This document shows, piece after piece, positions 17,895 to 26,898 of a DNA stretch of 64,000 nt; position 1 is the first letter of the stretch, and every line of letters starts with the position of its first letter. The notes below the pieces were generated by a model, which was not told the DNA's origin, did not search any database, and was given only the letters and a program-made list of their open reading frames with translations. The stretch is from Nostoc commune NIES-4072 (GTDB taxonomy: Bacteria; Cyanobacteriota; Cyanobacteriia; Cyanobacteriales; Nostocaceae): positions 4,442,513-4,506,512 of the forward strand of contig NZ_BDUD01000001.1 in the NCBI RefSeq assembly GCF_003113895.1, written 5' to 3'. A program made the translations under genes and the position numbers.

Positions 17895-18950
17895 TCATTC
17901 TTCCTTCAGCGATGCCATGTCAATCACAAAGCGGTATTTCACATCGCTTTTTAGCATCCGCTTGTATGCTTGGTTGATCTTCTGAATCGGGATAAGTTCG
18001 ATGTCACTGACGATATTGTGTTCAGCGCAAAAGTCGAGCATTTCTTGTGTCTCCTGAATCCCGCCAATCATCGAACCGGCAATTACTCGGCGCTTAAAAA
18101 TCAAGTTACCGATGTTAGGTGATGGGTGCGGATTTTCCGGTACACCAAGCAAGCACAGCGTACCACCACGCTTAAGCAACTGAGTGTACGCGTCCAGGTC
18201 GTGCGATACCGAAACCGTGTTGAGAATGAAGTCGAAGCTGTTGATATGCTTGTTCATCTCATCGCTGTTTTTTGAAATGACAACCTCATCGGCTCCAAGG
18301 CGCTTGGCATCTTCGGTCTTACTTGACGACGTTGTGAACAGCACAGTGTAAGCACCAAAAGCGTGAGCTAATTTTAGCCCCATGTGTCCCAACCCACCAA
18401 GCCCGACGATACCCACCTTATCGCCTTTGCCAACTTTCCAGTAGCGTAAAGGCGAGTACGTCGTGATCCCCGCACACAATAAGGGTGCGACGCCAGCGAG
18501 ATCCAGTTTTTCCGAAACGCGTAGCACGTAATTTTCATCCACGACAATCTGGTTTGAATAACCCCCATAAGTCGTTTTCCCTGTCTGCTTCTCTGGGCTG
18601 TTGTAGGTGAAGATAATTTCATTATCACAGTACTGCTCAAAACTCTCACGGCAGTTTGGACAGGTGCGACAAGAATCGACCATACAACCAACGCCCGCAG
18701 TCTCGCCTACCTTGAACTTGGAAACCTGCTCACCAATCTTCACTACACGACCAACGATCTCATGTCCAGGTACGACAGGGTAAACCGTATTTTTCCACTC
18801 ATTAGCGACTGTATGCAGATCCGAGTGACACACGCCACAGTAAAGGATCTCGATTTGTACGTCGTGCGGCCCTAACTCTCGCCGTTCAAAAGTGAACAAT
18901 CCTAGTGGTGTACTTGCACTTTGGGCTGCGTATCCAACACTCTTAATCAC
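17895..18950 (-). CDS. Zinc-dependent alcohol dehydrogenase (YahK/CAD family)
   Basis: 351 residues with a GTG start at 18950, supported by AAGGAG eight bases upstream. Catalytic zinc ligands: C41 in YCGVCHSD, H63 and E64 in GHE, and a Cys near 158. Structural zinc: C94, C97, C100 and C108. NAD(P) motif GLGGLGH at about 184. It belongs to the medium-chain dehydrogenases that reduce a broad range of aldehydes, usually with NADPH. Single gene; the physiological substrate is not predictable. Confidence 0.93.
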   Translation of the reverse strand: MIKSVGYAAQSASTPLGLFTFERRELGPHDVQIEILYCGVCHSDLHTVANEWKNTVYPVVPGHEIVGRVVKIGEQVSKFKVGETAGVGCMVDSCRTCPNCRESFEQYCDNEIIFTYNSPEKQTGKTTYGGYSNQIVVDENYVLRVSEKLDLAGVAPLLCAGITTYSPLRYWKVGKGDKVGIVGLGGLGHMGLKLAHAFGAYTVLFTTSSSKTEDAKRLGADEVVISKNSDEMNKHINSFDFILNTVSVSHDLDAYTQLLKRGGTLCLLGVPENPHPSPNIGNLIFKRRVIAGSMIGGIQETQEMLDFCAEHNIVSDIELIPIQKINQAYKRMLKSDVKYRFVIDMASLKEE

Positions 18951-19159
18951 AGATAATCTCCTTTTTGCTAAATTGTTTCATAGGTATTGTGAACCTTATT
19001 CAAAGTTTTCTGACTCAGTTCCTCGAAACTGCTCATATACTGCAATTAACAGACCAAAATTGTTCCTACTCAGTATTAAATGCTAGGACAGGGGAGTGCC
19101 TCTCCTCTACCCAGATTCGTTTCGATATTTCCCGAACAATGTCCCTGATGATTCCGGCT
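18951..19159. other. Intergenic region upstream of adh
   Basis: No gene recognised. It probably holds the adh promoter on the minus strand. Beyond it lie the structured repeat (19160-19301) and about 270 further bases to tatA in which I see no gene. Confidence 0.4.
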
Positions 19160-19301
19160 TTAACGAACTTTGGGGGTTTAAGTCCCCAGCAAGATAGGCA
19201 GCACGTTTTGTGTCGGGGTCTAAATCCCCGTCACAAAACGTAATTGCGAATTGCGTTAGCGGAGCGGGGCGTTAGCCCATTGCGAATTGCGAATTGGTTT
19301 A
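19160..19301. repeat. Structured dispersed repeat, copy B
   Basis: Matches 14093-14230. The first 100 bases are almost identical, including the 39-base hairpin (19203-19241). The two copies diverge only between the TTGCGTTAGCG word and the final GCGAATTGCGAATTGG part. Confidence 0.85.
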
Positions 19302-19572
19302 ATAGCTCCATGAAAATGAGTATAAAGGAAGTCAGACTGGTCTGAGTCACCATCATAAGTATGAGACAGTAGACGAAGTAGGTGGAGGAGGGGGAGCAGG
19401 AAAAAAATTCTACTAATCGTGTTGGATGGAACAATTGAGTAATTTAATTTTTTGAATTCCCTAAAGTGCTTATAGTATGTTGTTTAGCAAAATTTTTTGA
19501 AGATAGCAGAACTTATGGAATTTGCGCCATCAATGTCTATATTTAATTACAGAAGCCTTAGAGGAAATTTAT

Positions 19573-19746
19573 ATGTTTGGACTGGGATGGCCAGAAATAG
19601 CTGTAATTACCATAGTCGCTGTTTTAATTTTTGGCCCAAAAAAAATTCCCGAACTGGGAACTGCACTGGGCAAAACCCTACGAGGGTTTAAGGAGGAGAT
19701 GAAAACTCCCAGTGACGAAATCAATCAGGAAGAAGAAAAACAATAG
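19573..19746 (+). CDS. tatA: Sec-independent protein translocase TatA/TatE-type subunit
   Basis: 57 residues from ATG 19573, with GAGGAAA five bases upstream. N-terminal membrane helix (about 5-21), then FGPKKIPELG and an amphipathic helix, with an acidic tail. It forms the pore-like component that moves folded proteins with twin-arginine signals across the membrane. The right end of the tnpB insertion abuts its stop codon (19744-19746). Confidence 0.93.
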   Translation: MFGLGWPEIAVITIVAVLIFGPKKIPELGTALGKTLRGFKEEMKTPSDEINQEEEKQ

Positions 19747-20950
19747 TCAACCGCCCCACCCACAAGGGGATGGGGCTTGTAACTAACCGACAGAATCGGC
19801 TGAAACATACGGCATATTGACTGATGCCTGCTCCTGTGTCCCTAACTGGGTAGAGGAGAGAATATAGTCGTCCCGAACATTCTTGGCAGCATTGAGATCC
19901 GCGTGTGTCCGATGTCCACAATTTTTGCAATGAAATCTGGACTTGTGCCGATTTGTTCTTCGGATGTGCTTACAAATATTGCATTTTTGGGAGGTATAAC
20001 GAGGATCTTGGTGTACTACTCGTTTTCCCAACGCTTCTGCCTTGTAAGCCAAGAACTGCTCTTGCTGATAGAACGCCCAACTACCCAACCATTTATTCAT
20101 TTTCTTGCCGCGTCGCTGAGTGCGAATACTGGACAAGTCCTCTAGTACAAAAACCGCAATTAAGGGTTGGTTGACTAACTTTTTACTTACACAATGGTTC
20201 GTATCCCGCATGAACCGCTTCTCGCGTCCAGACATCGCCTTTAAACGACGTTTGGCACTGCGAGTGCCTTTTTGCTGGAGTTTACGACGATTATGTAAAT
20301 AACGTCTTTGTACTTCCCTGATTTTAGAAGAACTGAAAAATTGACCATCATTGGTAACAGCTTGATGATACAAGCCTCGGTCAATTCCTTGAATTTGTCC
20401 TTCTATCTGTTGCGGGTCTTCTGTCTCAAAAACCAATCTCACCCAGAATTGCTTGGTGTTGTTAGTACAGGTAACAGTTGCACCGCAAAATTCCCAAGTT
20501 TCAAACACTTCTTGAAAATATTCAGGAACATCAAGAATTAAAGTGACTCGTTTCCCAATGCACGAGAGGGTTAATTGCTTTCCTCTTAGCGTCATTGTGC
20601 GTTTATCGTACCTTAATCCCGATGTTGGTTTTTTCTTGGGAATGCTCTTGAATTTTGTAGCTTTGATAGCTTCAAGTGCGTTATCTCTGATTGTTTGCAA
20701 TAGCGCAGAAGGCACACACGGATACTGAACTCTTAACAAGTGATACAGTTCCTTGTGTGCCTTATTTTTGTTGTAACTACTCTTAGCAATAGCCCAGTCA
20801 ACGTGTGCGTTAAATATCTCTGCACACTGGTTCATCAAAGGTAAAAATTTATCCGATGGTAAATCAACTGGGATACTAACAGTACGTTTCATGTAGATTC
20901 TACTGGCTTGTAGTAAGCAATAATCACAGCTTCATAAAAGTAATCAGAAT
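19747..20950 (-). mobile_element. IS200/IS605-type element carrying only tnpB
   Basis: Right end on the minus strand: a hairpin GCCCCA...TGGGGC at 19753-19776 followed by GGTTGA, directly at the tatA stop. The left boundary is uncertain; it lies upstream of the tnpB start at 20892, before the cphA terminator. No tnpA is present, so movement would need TnpA from elsewhere. Confidence 0.75.
19783..20892 (-). CDS. tnpB: TnpB, RNA-guided endonuclease of IS605-type element
   Basis: 369 residues, full length. RuvC acidic residues are all present: D171 in GIDRG, E251 in VLEDLSS, and D332 in HADLNAAKN. Zinc ribbon cysteines C304, C307, C322, C325. TnpB proteins cut DNA next to a short target-adjacent motif using an RNA made from the element's right end. 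Here that RNA would run off 19747 into the antisense of the tatA 3' end. The gene appears intact, so nuclease activity is plausible. It is inserted between tatA and cphA. Confidence 0.93.
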   Translation of the reverse strand: MKRTVSIPVDLPSDKFLPLMNQCAEIFNAHVDWAIAKSSYNKNKAHKELYHLLRVQYPCVPSALLQTIRDNALEAIKATKFKSIPKKKPTSGLRYDKRTMTLRGKQLTLSCIGKRVTLILDVPEYFQEVFETWEFCGATVTCTNNTKQFWVRLVFETEDPQQIEGQIQGIDRGLYHQAVTNDGQFFSSSKIREVQRRYLHNRRKLQQKGTRSAKRRLKAMSGREKRFMRDTNHCVSKKLVNQPLIAVFVLEDLSSIRTQRRGKKMNKWLGSWAFYQQEQFLAYKAEALGKRVVHQDPRYTSQKCNICKHIRRTNRHKSRFHCKNCGHRTHADLNAAKNVRDDYILSSTQLGTQEQASVNMPYVSADSVG

Positions 20951-20952
20951 AC

Positions 20953-20974
20953 AGGAGTCAGCGCCCTGACTCCT
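20953..20974. terminator. Hairpin after cphA
   Basis: Perfect 9-bp stem (AGGAGTCAG / CTGACTCCT) with a 4-base loop, starting 6 bases beyond the cphA stop on the minus strand. There is no long T run. It could instead be part of the IS left end. Confidence 0.55.
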
Positions 20975-20979
20975 CCTGA

Positions 20980-23685
20980 CTACAGTAATGTATTAACAAC
21001 AGAAGAAGGTGCTATTCCATTTTGAGAATCGATGACAGTTGTGCCAGTATTTTGTTGGTGTGTCTCTTCTTTGGCTAAACCACGCAGCTTAATTAACTTA
21101 ATAGCTCGTGTAACGCTTTCTGGTAAAATTACCACCAGACTGTTATCAGGAGCCATGTCTAAGCCTTTATTTATCGCTTGGGTTTCATCCAAAATTGATT
21201 CGTAGCGGCTATCAGGTTTAACTTCGGTGATGCCTTGAATAATCAACTGGGCGGCTGAACCCCGTAAGCGTCCCCGTGTGTCATCGTCTTCTTTGACGAT
21301 GATGTAGTCAAAAATTTGTGCTGCTAATTTGCCTAATGTAACAAAGTCTTCGTCGCGGCGATCGCCTGGCCCACCAATTACGCCAATCCGTTGTCCTGTA
21401 GTCCAGTTCCGTACAAAGGAACCTACAGCTTCGTAACTGGCTGCGTTGTGGGCATAATCTACTAAAGCGTGGTAGTTGCCTAAATTAAATAAGTTCATCC
21501 GTCCTGGTGTTTGACTAACTGAAGCCCGGAAGGTCTTCAAACCAGCACGAATCTGCTCAATAGTGACGTTTTGCACGAATGCTGCCAAACTTGCTGCTAA
21601 AGCATTGGCAATCATAAACGGCGCTCGACCGCCCATTGTTAAAGGTATATTTTCTGCTCTTTCTATCCTGTGTGTCCAATCACCTTTAACAATTGACAAA
21701 TAGCCATTTTCATATACTGCTGCTACTCCGCCCTTTTGGATGTGCTTTCGCACTAATTCCGAGTCGGGGTTCATTGTAAAGTAAGCAATATTAGCCTTAG
21801 TTTTTTCTGACATGGCGGCGACTCTGCGATCGTCGGCATTAAGTACCGCATAGCCATCAGGGAATACGGCTTCTGCTACTACACTCTTGAGGTTAGCTAA
21901 CTGCTCAATTGTATCTATATCGCCGATTCCTAAGTGGTCGGCAGCTACATTCAACACCACTCCCACATTTGCGGCTTCAAAGCCCAATCCAGAGCGGAGA
22001 ATGCCACCGCGAGCCGTTTCCAGTACCGCTACTTCTACTGTGGGATCTTGAAGGATGACGTGGGCACTTTGGGGGCCTGTGTTATCGCCAGCTTCTACTA
22101 AGTAATCACCGATATATGTTCCATCGGTAGTAGTATAACCAACTACTTTACCAGTCTGTTTATAAATATGTGCTAGTAGTCGGGTTGTAGTAGTTTTACC
22201 GTTAGTACCCGTGATGCTAAGGATGGGGATTTGTCCAGATTGCTCGTTGGGAAACAGCATATCCATTACTGCGCCAGCGACGTTACGGGGAATACCCACG
22301 CTTGGGGCAACGTGCATTCGGAAGCCGGGAGCGGCGTTAACTTCGACAATCACGCCATCAACTTCCCGCAGGGGACGGCTAATATCCGTGGTGACGATAT
22401 CGAGTCCGGCGATATCTAAACCGATAATCTTAACTACCCGTTGTGCCAACCAAAGATTTTCTGGGTGAATTTCATCGGTACGGTCTACGGCACTACCACC
22501 TGTACTTAAGTTTGCCGTTGCTCTGAGATAACAAATAGTCCCCTTGGGTGGCACGCTGTTTATGGTATAGCCTTGCCTTTCTAAGAGTTGGTAGCTGGTG
22601 CGGTCTAGTTCAATCTTGGTTAGGACGTTATCATGTCCTTCACCGCGATTTGGGTCTAGGTTTGTTTCCTCAATGAGTTCGGCGATGGTTGATCTGCCAT
22701 TGCCAATCACATGAGCCGGGACGCGTTCGGCTACTGCTACTACTTTGCCATTTACTACTAGTACCCTATGGTCGCGTCCAACATAATATCTTTCGACAAT
22801 AATTGACCGGGAAACCTGTCTAGCGGCTTCGTATCCTGCTTCAGCTTCTTCCCAAGTTCTAATATCAATGGTGATCCCCCGTCCATGATTGCCATCCAGG
22901 GGCTTGATGACGATAGGATAGCCGCCAACGAATTCAATGGCTTGTTCCAAATCGTCTAAGAAGTTGATCACTGTACCTCTGGGTACTGGCGCACCAGCAG
23001 CAGCAAGGATGCGTTTAGTGGCTTCTTTATCGCAAGCTAGTTCTACGCCCAGAATGCTGGTGTTGTCCGTCATTGTGGCCTGCATCCGCTTCTGATTCAC
23101 GCCGTAGCCCAGCTGAATCAAAAAGCGGGCTTCCAGAGACATCCAGGGAATACCTCTTTTTTCTGCTTCTTTGATGATCGCTTCAGTGGACGGGCCTAAG
23201 GAAGCATCACGGGTGAAGTCTTTCAGGTCTTGGATATCTTGCTCTAGTTCTGCTTTGGGATAACGCCCTCGATCAACGATACTCTGACACAGCCGTACTG
23301 CGGCTCGTCCAGCGTAGCGTCCCGCTTCCTCGTTCTGATACTCAATTACTACTTGATAAATTCCGGGTGTGGCAGTTTCGCGGGTGCGACCAAAGCCAAC
23401 ATGCATACCAGCTAATTCCTGGAGTTCTAGGGCTACGTGTTCTACGATATGACCAATCATAGTGCCTTCTTTGACTCGCATCAGAAAACCACCACGACAG
23501 CCAGGAGAACAATAATGACCCTCCAGACTCGGCAGCGCCTCAACTAGTCCTTCATAAAAGCCAGGGATTTCATTCGAGGGCGTCTCGGCAAGGTTTTCTA
23601 AATCGAGGCGCATGACGATCAGCTTGTGGCGTCGAATGCTCCAATAGTTTGGGCCGCGTAAGGTCTGGATCTTGAGGATTCTCAT
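20980..23685 (-). CDS. cphA: Cyanophycin synthetase
   Basis: 901 residues from ATG 23685 (MRILKIQTLRG), the usual size. Domains in order: N-terminal domain (about 1-160), ATP-grasp domain (about 220-480, with KPLDGNHGRG), then a Mur-ligase-like domain with P-loop GTNGKT at 493-498. It joins Asp backbone and Arg side chains using ATP to build the nitrogen/carbon reserve polymer. It lies 467 bp after cphB on the same strand and is probably co-transcribed in part. The tnpB element follows its 3' end. Confidence 0.97.
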   Translation of the reverse strand: MRILKIQTLRGPNYWSIRRHKLIVMRLDLENLAETPSNEIPGFYEGLVEALPSLEGHYCSPGCRGGFLMRVKEGTMIGHIVEHVALELQELAGMHVGFGRTRETATPGIYQVVIEYQNEEAGRYAGRAAVRLCQSIVDRGRYPKAELEQDIQDLKDFTRDASLGPSTEAIIKEAEKRGIPWMSLEARFLIQLGYGVNQKRMQATMTDNTSILGVELACDKEATKRILAAAGAPVPRGTVINFLDDLEQAIEFVGGYPIVIKPLDGNHGRGITIDIRTWEEAEAGYEAARQVSRSIIVERYYVGRDHRVLVVNGKVVAVAERVPAHVIGNGRSTIAELIEETNLDPNRGEGHDNVLTKIELDRTSYQLLERQGYTINSVPPKGTICYLRATANLSTGGSAVDRTDEIHPENLWLAQRVVKIIGLDIAGLDIVTTDISRPLREVDGVIVEVNAAPGFRMHVAPSVGIPRNVAGAVMDMLFPNEQSGQIPILSITGTNGKTTTTRLLAHIYKQTGKVVGYTTTDGTYIGDYLVEAGDNTGPQSAHVILQDPTVEVAVLETARGGILRSGLGFEAANVGVVLNVAADHLGIGDIDTIEQLANLKSVVAEAVFPDGYAVLNADDRRVAAMSEKTKANIAYFTMNPDSELVRKHIQKGGVAAVYENGYLSIVKGDWTHRIERAENIPLTMGGRAPFMIANALAASLAAFVQNVTIEQIRAGLKTFRASVSQTPGRMNLFNLGNYHALVDYAHNAASYEAVGSFVRNWTTGQRIGVIGGPGDRRDEDFVTLGKLAAQIFDYIIVKEDDDTRGRLRGSAAQLIIQGITEVKPDSRYESILDETQAINKGLDMAPDNSLVVILPESVTRAIKLIKLRGLAKEETHQQNTGTTVIDSQNGIAPSSVVNTLL

Positions 23686-24152
23686 GGGAATAGGTAGATG
23701 GAGATTCGGAACCAAAATTCTAGTTTCTTACTGGAATTGACCGCTAAACTGTTCGTTGCAAACAGTTTTTTCTTTTTACATACTATTCTCATCATTTTTC
23801 TACAACAAGAAATAAATGTGCGGTCAACCTCTAACAGGATTTTAGATTTATGATTTTGGATTAAAAGAGACAATTAGGGTACTTAGCTCTCTTAATTTTA
23901 GATTTACGATCGCAAAGGCTTAACGAGTCGTTGATGGTTTTTTAGATTTCTTTCGCCCACTTGGCGGCATCTGCCAAAAAGCTCTTTTAATCTAAAATCC
24001 GTCTTGAAAAGCTTGTTAGGTCGGTAAACCAACGCCACTTGCTACAACGCGGGGAACCCGCGCAACGCAGTGGCTCTTCCTTACAACTTTTTGCAAAATC
24101 CAAAATCTAAAATTTGTGGCCAACTCAGTGTAACCTCAGATACTTTATCCCG
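23686..24152. other. cphB-cphA intergenic region with palindromic repeat
   Basis: 467 bases without a gene. 24034-24074 is an inverted repeat (GCCACT...AGTGGC) around a CGCGGG/CCCGCG hairpin at 24049-24062, an iterated extragenic repeat type. A separate cphA promoter could lie here, but none is clear. Confidence 0.5.
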
Positions 24153-25016
24153 TCAGCTGGAGATCCGGTGTACAGCAGGCAATACAGTGCGCTGGTACAA
24201 GTGGAAGCGATCGCCGTAGCTGAGGATATGGAGACGTAAATTATGTACTGTTAATGGTTCATTAGCACCAACATGGGGTTCGTTGGTGTGGGTGGCTTCA
24301 GTGGGATCAACAATGGTGACACTGCCTTTACCCATAACTTGTAACCAACCATCACGTTCAAATACTGCACAAGTATCTTCGTCAATGCCAATACCTAAGC
24401 GATCAGGGTGAGCTGCGATCGCACTTATCAGCCGCCCCATCCGATTACGGTTGTGAAAGTGTTGGTCAACGATGACTTCAGGAATAAACCCTAAACCCGT
24501 TGCCATATCAACTAGGGAACGATTTGGCGATTCTCCACTACCGCCACCTGCAATCATGTGATGCCCCATCACTGCTGCTCCTGCACTCGTGCCTGCTAAG
24601 GTTAGTTGCCCCGCCCTCACACGCTGGCGAATAATTTCCATTGCTGGTGTATCTGCCAATACACCACAGAGACGCAGCTGGTCGCCTCCTGTCAAAAATA
24701 CCCCACTACAGGCTTCTAAGGATGCTTTGATCTGGGAGGATTCACACTGTTCTCGTTCGCGGATATCTAAAATCTCTACCTTCTGAGCACCCATTTCTTC
24801 AAAAATGCGAATATACCTACCACCGATGATGGCCGGTTCGCGAGAGGCAGATGGAATAATTGTAATATAAGCCTTACTAGCACCGGCGCGTCCAAAAAAA
24901 GTTCGGAGGATTTCGCGTCCATGAACTTTATCTTCTGCACCTCCGATAACCAGAACGGCGGTTTTAGTTGCTTGGGGTGTCCTCATTTCTAGCGATTTAG
25001 CTTGTAATTGCGGCAT
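24153..25016 (-). CDS. cphB: Cyanophycinase
   Basis: 287 residues from ATG 25016, preceded by AGGAGA. The frame is open farther upstream, but the family begins here. Serine-protease-like nucleophile S144 in GTSAGA, plus GGAEDK near the N-terminus, TGGDQ, and DQHFHNRNR. It is an exo-enzyme that releases beta-Asp-Arg dipeptides from cyanophycin. It stands upstream of cphA in the usual cphB-cphA order. A GTA-N8-TAC box lies about 475 bases upstream. Confidence 0.96.
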   Translation of the reverse strand: MPQLQAKSLEMRTPQATKTAVLVIGGAEDKVHGREILRTFFGRAGASKAYITIIPSASREPAIIGGRYIRIFEEMGAQKVEILDIREREQCESSQIKASLEACSGVFLTGGDQLRLCGVLADTPAMEIIRQRVRAGQLTLAGTSAGAAVMGHHMIAGGGSGESPNRSLVDMATGLGFIPEVIVDQHFHNRNRMGRLISAIAAHPDRLGIGIDEDTCAVFERDGWLQVMGKGSVTIVDPTEATHTNEPHVGANEPLTVHNLRLHILSYGDRFHLYQRTVLPAVHRISS

Positions 25017-25489
25017 TGTGTTTCTCCTGTCAACAACTTCAGGAGCCATCGCCTTGGACGGGTTCCCCGGCTTGTGGCGAATGGCGTGTGAATTTAACAA
25101 GGTTCAGTTGCAGCCATGATTTTTGCGCTTTGCAACTTTTGAGAGGACACTTTTTGGAAGTTTGGAACTGGGTAAGCTACTCTCTAAATTTTCGCTTAAC
25201 GCTCGCGTTGCCTCAGTCTAAACGTGTTCGTTCCCATTCCTCAAAGCCAGTGCCTTGTTTTTCACCTGTCCATTTGCAGCAGGGCAAAATAGTCTTTATG
25301 GGGCTAAATTCCCGCTTTGGCATTGAGGACGAGCAGTTAAGACTACGCTTTTTTCTGAGACTGGCTCGATGCATCCTGGAAGTTGTTAACTTGATAAGAT
25401 TATTAATTTAAATGTACTTGTGACAACATTTAAACATAAATTAAGTAATTAGAAAAACTTTTAATCCCATCTAAAATCCAAGAGGTCTG
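25017..25489. other. cphB upstream region
   Basis: About 470 bases with no convincing gene. It probably contains the cphB 5' region. Open frames here lack family features. Confidence 0.4.
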
Positions 25490-25503
25490 GTAGTTTTAGA
25501 TAC
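25490..25503. promoter_or_regulatory. Candidate NtcA-binding box GTA-N8-TAC
   Basis: Perfect palindromic consensus GTA (25490-25492), eight bases, TAC (25501-25503). It lies between divergent cphB and trmD. I do not see a well-placed TAN3T -10 element on either side, so the regulated gene is uncertain; cphB is the better biological candidate. Confidence 0.45.
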
Positions 25504-25601
25504 TATTGATAAAGTTTAACTGGAGTTTGACCCGAATGGCGGCTTGTTGATGTTTGCTAGACATTCACTCTTTAGATTAGTGTCCTTGAATACGAATAAC
25601 T

Positions 25602-26351
25602 GTGCGCTTTGATATAGTTACGCTTTTTCCTGACTGTTTTAACTCTGTTCTCAACTCTGGTTTGCTAGGTAAAGCCTTAGCCAAACAGATTGCCGAAGTG
25701 CATCTGGTTAACCCACGGGACTTTACCACTGATAAGCACCGGAAGGTGGATGATGAACCCTACGGCGGCGGCGTTGGGATGCTAATGAAGCCAGAACCTA
25801 TTTTTAACGCTGTGGAGTCGCTGCCAACTTTACCCCGAAGAGAAATAATTTTGATGAGTCCACAGGGTCAAACAATTAATCAACCTCTTTTAAAAGAATT
25901 GGTGACAAATTACGACCAGTTAGTAGTTATTTGCGGGCATTACGAAGGAGTGGATGAGAGGGTGCTACATTTGGTAACTCGTGAAGTATCTTTAGGAGAT
26001 TTTATTCTGACTGGCGGAGAAATTCCAGCAATGGCTTTGATTAATGGCGTAGTGCGGCTGATCCCAGGAACCGTAGCTAAAACGGAGTCCCTCACAGCAG
26101 AAAGTTTTGAGGAAGGGTTATTGGACTATCCCCAATATACTCGTCCTGCCAATTTTCGCGGTTTAAAAGTGCCTGATGTCTTGCTCAGTGGGAATCATGC
26201 CGCGATCGCCCGGTGGCGTTACGAGCAACAAATTCAAAGAACCCGCGATCGCCGTCCTGATCTCCTGGATAAATGGAAGCAGGGGGCAGGGGGCAAGGGG
26301 GCAGAGGGAGCAGGGGGAGCAGGGGAGGCACGGGAGAATAATAATTCCTAA
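25602..26351 (+). CDS. trmD: tRNA (guanine37-N1)-methyltransferase
   Basis: 249 residues with a GTG start at 25602 giving the standard N-terminus (MRFDIVTLFP). SPOUT-fold SAM knot motifs: GHYEGVDER at 112-120 and LGDFILTGGE at 131-140. It makes m1G37 in tRNAs and so prevents frameshifting. The last about 23 residues are Gly/Ala/Glu-rich and come from an in-frame G-rich repeat (26277-26333), not from the family. ispF follows 59 bp downstream. Confidence 0.96.
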   Translation: MRFDIVTLFPDCFNSVLNSGLLGKALAKQIAEVHLVNPRDFTTDKHRKVDDEPYGGGVGMLMKPEPIFNAVESLPTLPRREIILMSPQGQTINQPLLKELVTNYDQLVVICGHYEGVDERVLHLVTREVSLGDFILTGGEIPAMALINGVVRLIPGTVAKTESLTAESFEEGLLDYPQYTRPANFRGLKVPDVLLSGNHAAIARWRYEQQIQRTRDRRPDLLDKWKQGAGGKGAEGAGGAGEARENNNS

Positions 26352-26417
26352 CTCCTAACTCCTAACTCTTAACTCCTAACTAATGACTAATGACAAATGA
26401 CTAATGACAAATGACTA
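26277..26417. repeat. G-rich repeat plus AACTCCT / AATGACT heptamer arrays
   Basis: 26277-26333: GGGGGCA/GGGGGAG units within trmD. 26342-26380: AACTCCT units. 26380-26417: AATGACT/AATGACA units. The ATG of ispF (26411) is part of the last array. Confidence 0.88.
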
Positions 26418-26893
26418 AAATTCGTATTGGTAACGGCTACGATATTCATCAACTGGTGAGCGATCGCGCTTTGATTTTAGGTGGAATTGAAATTCCTCAT
26501 GAACTGGGTTTATTGGGTCACAGTGACGCTGATGTGCTTACCCACGCGATTATGGATGCCATGCTTGGGGCATTATCTTTGGGGGATATTGGTCACTATT
26601 TTCCACCTAGCGATCCTCAATGGGCGGGAGCAGATAGTTTAGTACTATTAAATCAAGTACATCAACTGATTCGGGATCAAGGTTGGCAGGTGGGAAATAT
26701 TGACTCGGTGGTAGTAGCAGAACGTCCAAAATTAAAACCGCATATTCACAATATGCGCGATAAATTAGCAGCAGTTTTAGAATTAGAAGCAAATCAAATT
26801 GGCATTAAAGCTACCACCAACGAAAAATTAGGCCCAGTTGGACGTGAAGAAGGTATATGTGCTTATGCTGTTGTCTTGCTTTTGAAAGAATAA
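26411..26893 (+). CDS. ispF: 2-C-methyl-D-erythritol 2,4-cyclodiphosphate synthase
   Basis: 160 residues. Metal ligands D11 and H13 in GYDIH and H45 in [11 protein letters not shown]-terminal [15 protein letters not shown] motif. It carries out the fifth step of the MEP isoprenoid pathway. The start codon lies inside an AATGACT heptamer array, and no good ribosome-binding sequence is visible upstream. It is in line with trmD and followed by a solute-binding protein gene only 5 bp away. Confidence 0.96.
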   Translation: MTKIRIGNGYDIHQLVSDRALILGGIEIPHELGLLGHSDADVLTHAIMDAMLGALSLGDIGHYFPPSDPQWAGADSLVLLNQVHQLIRDQGWQVGNIDSVVVAERPKLKPHIHNMRDKLAAVLELEANQIGIKATTNEKLGPVGREEGICAYAVVLLLKE

Positions 26894-26898
26894 AAATT

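Noticed and set aside
25040..25411. Plus-strand open frame upstream of trmD
   Set aside because: It overlaps the cphB start region, has no domain pattern, and contains many Ser/Cys/Phe codons typical of a random frame.
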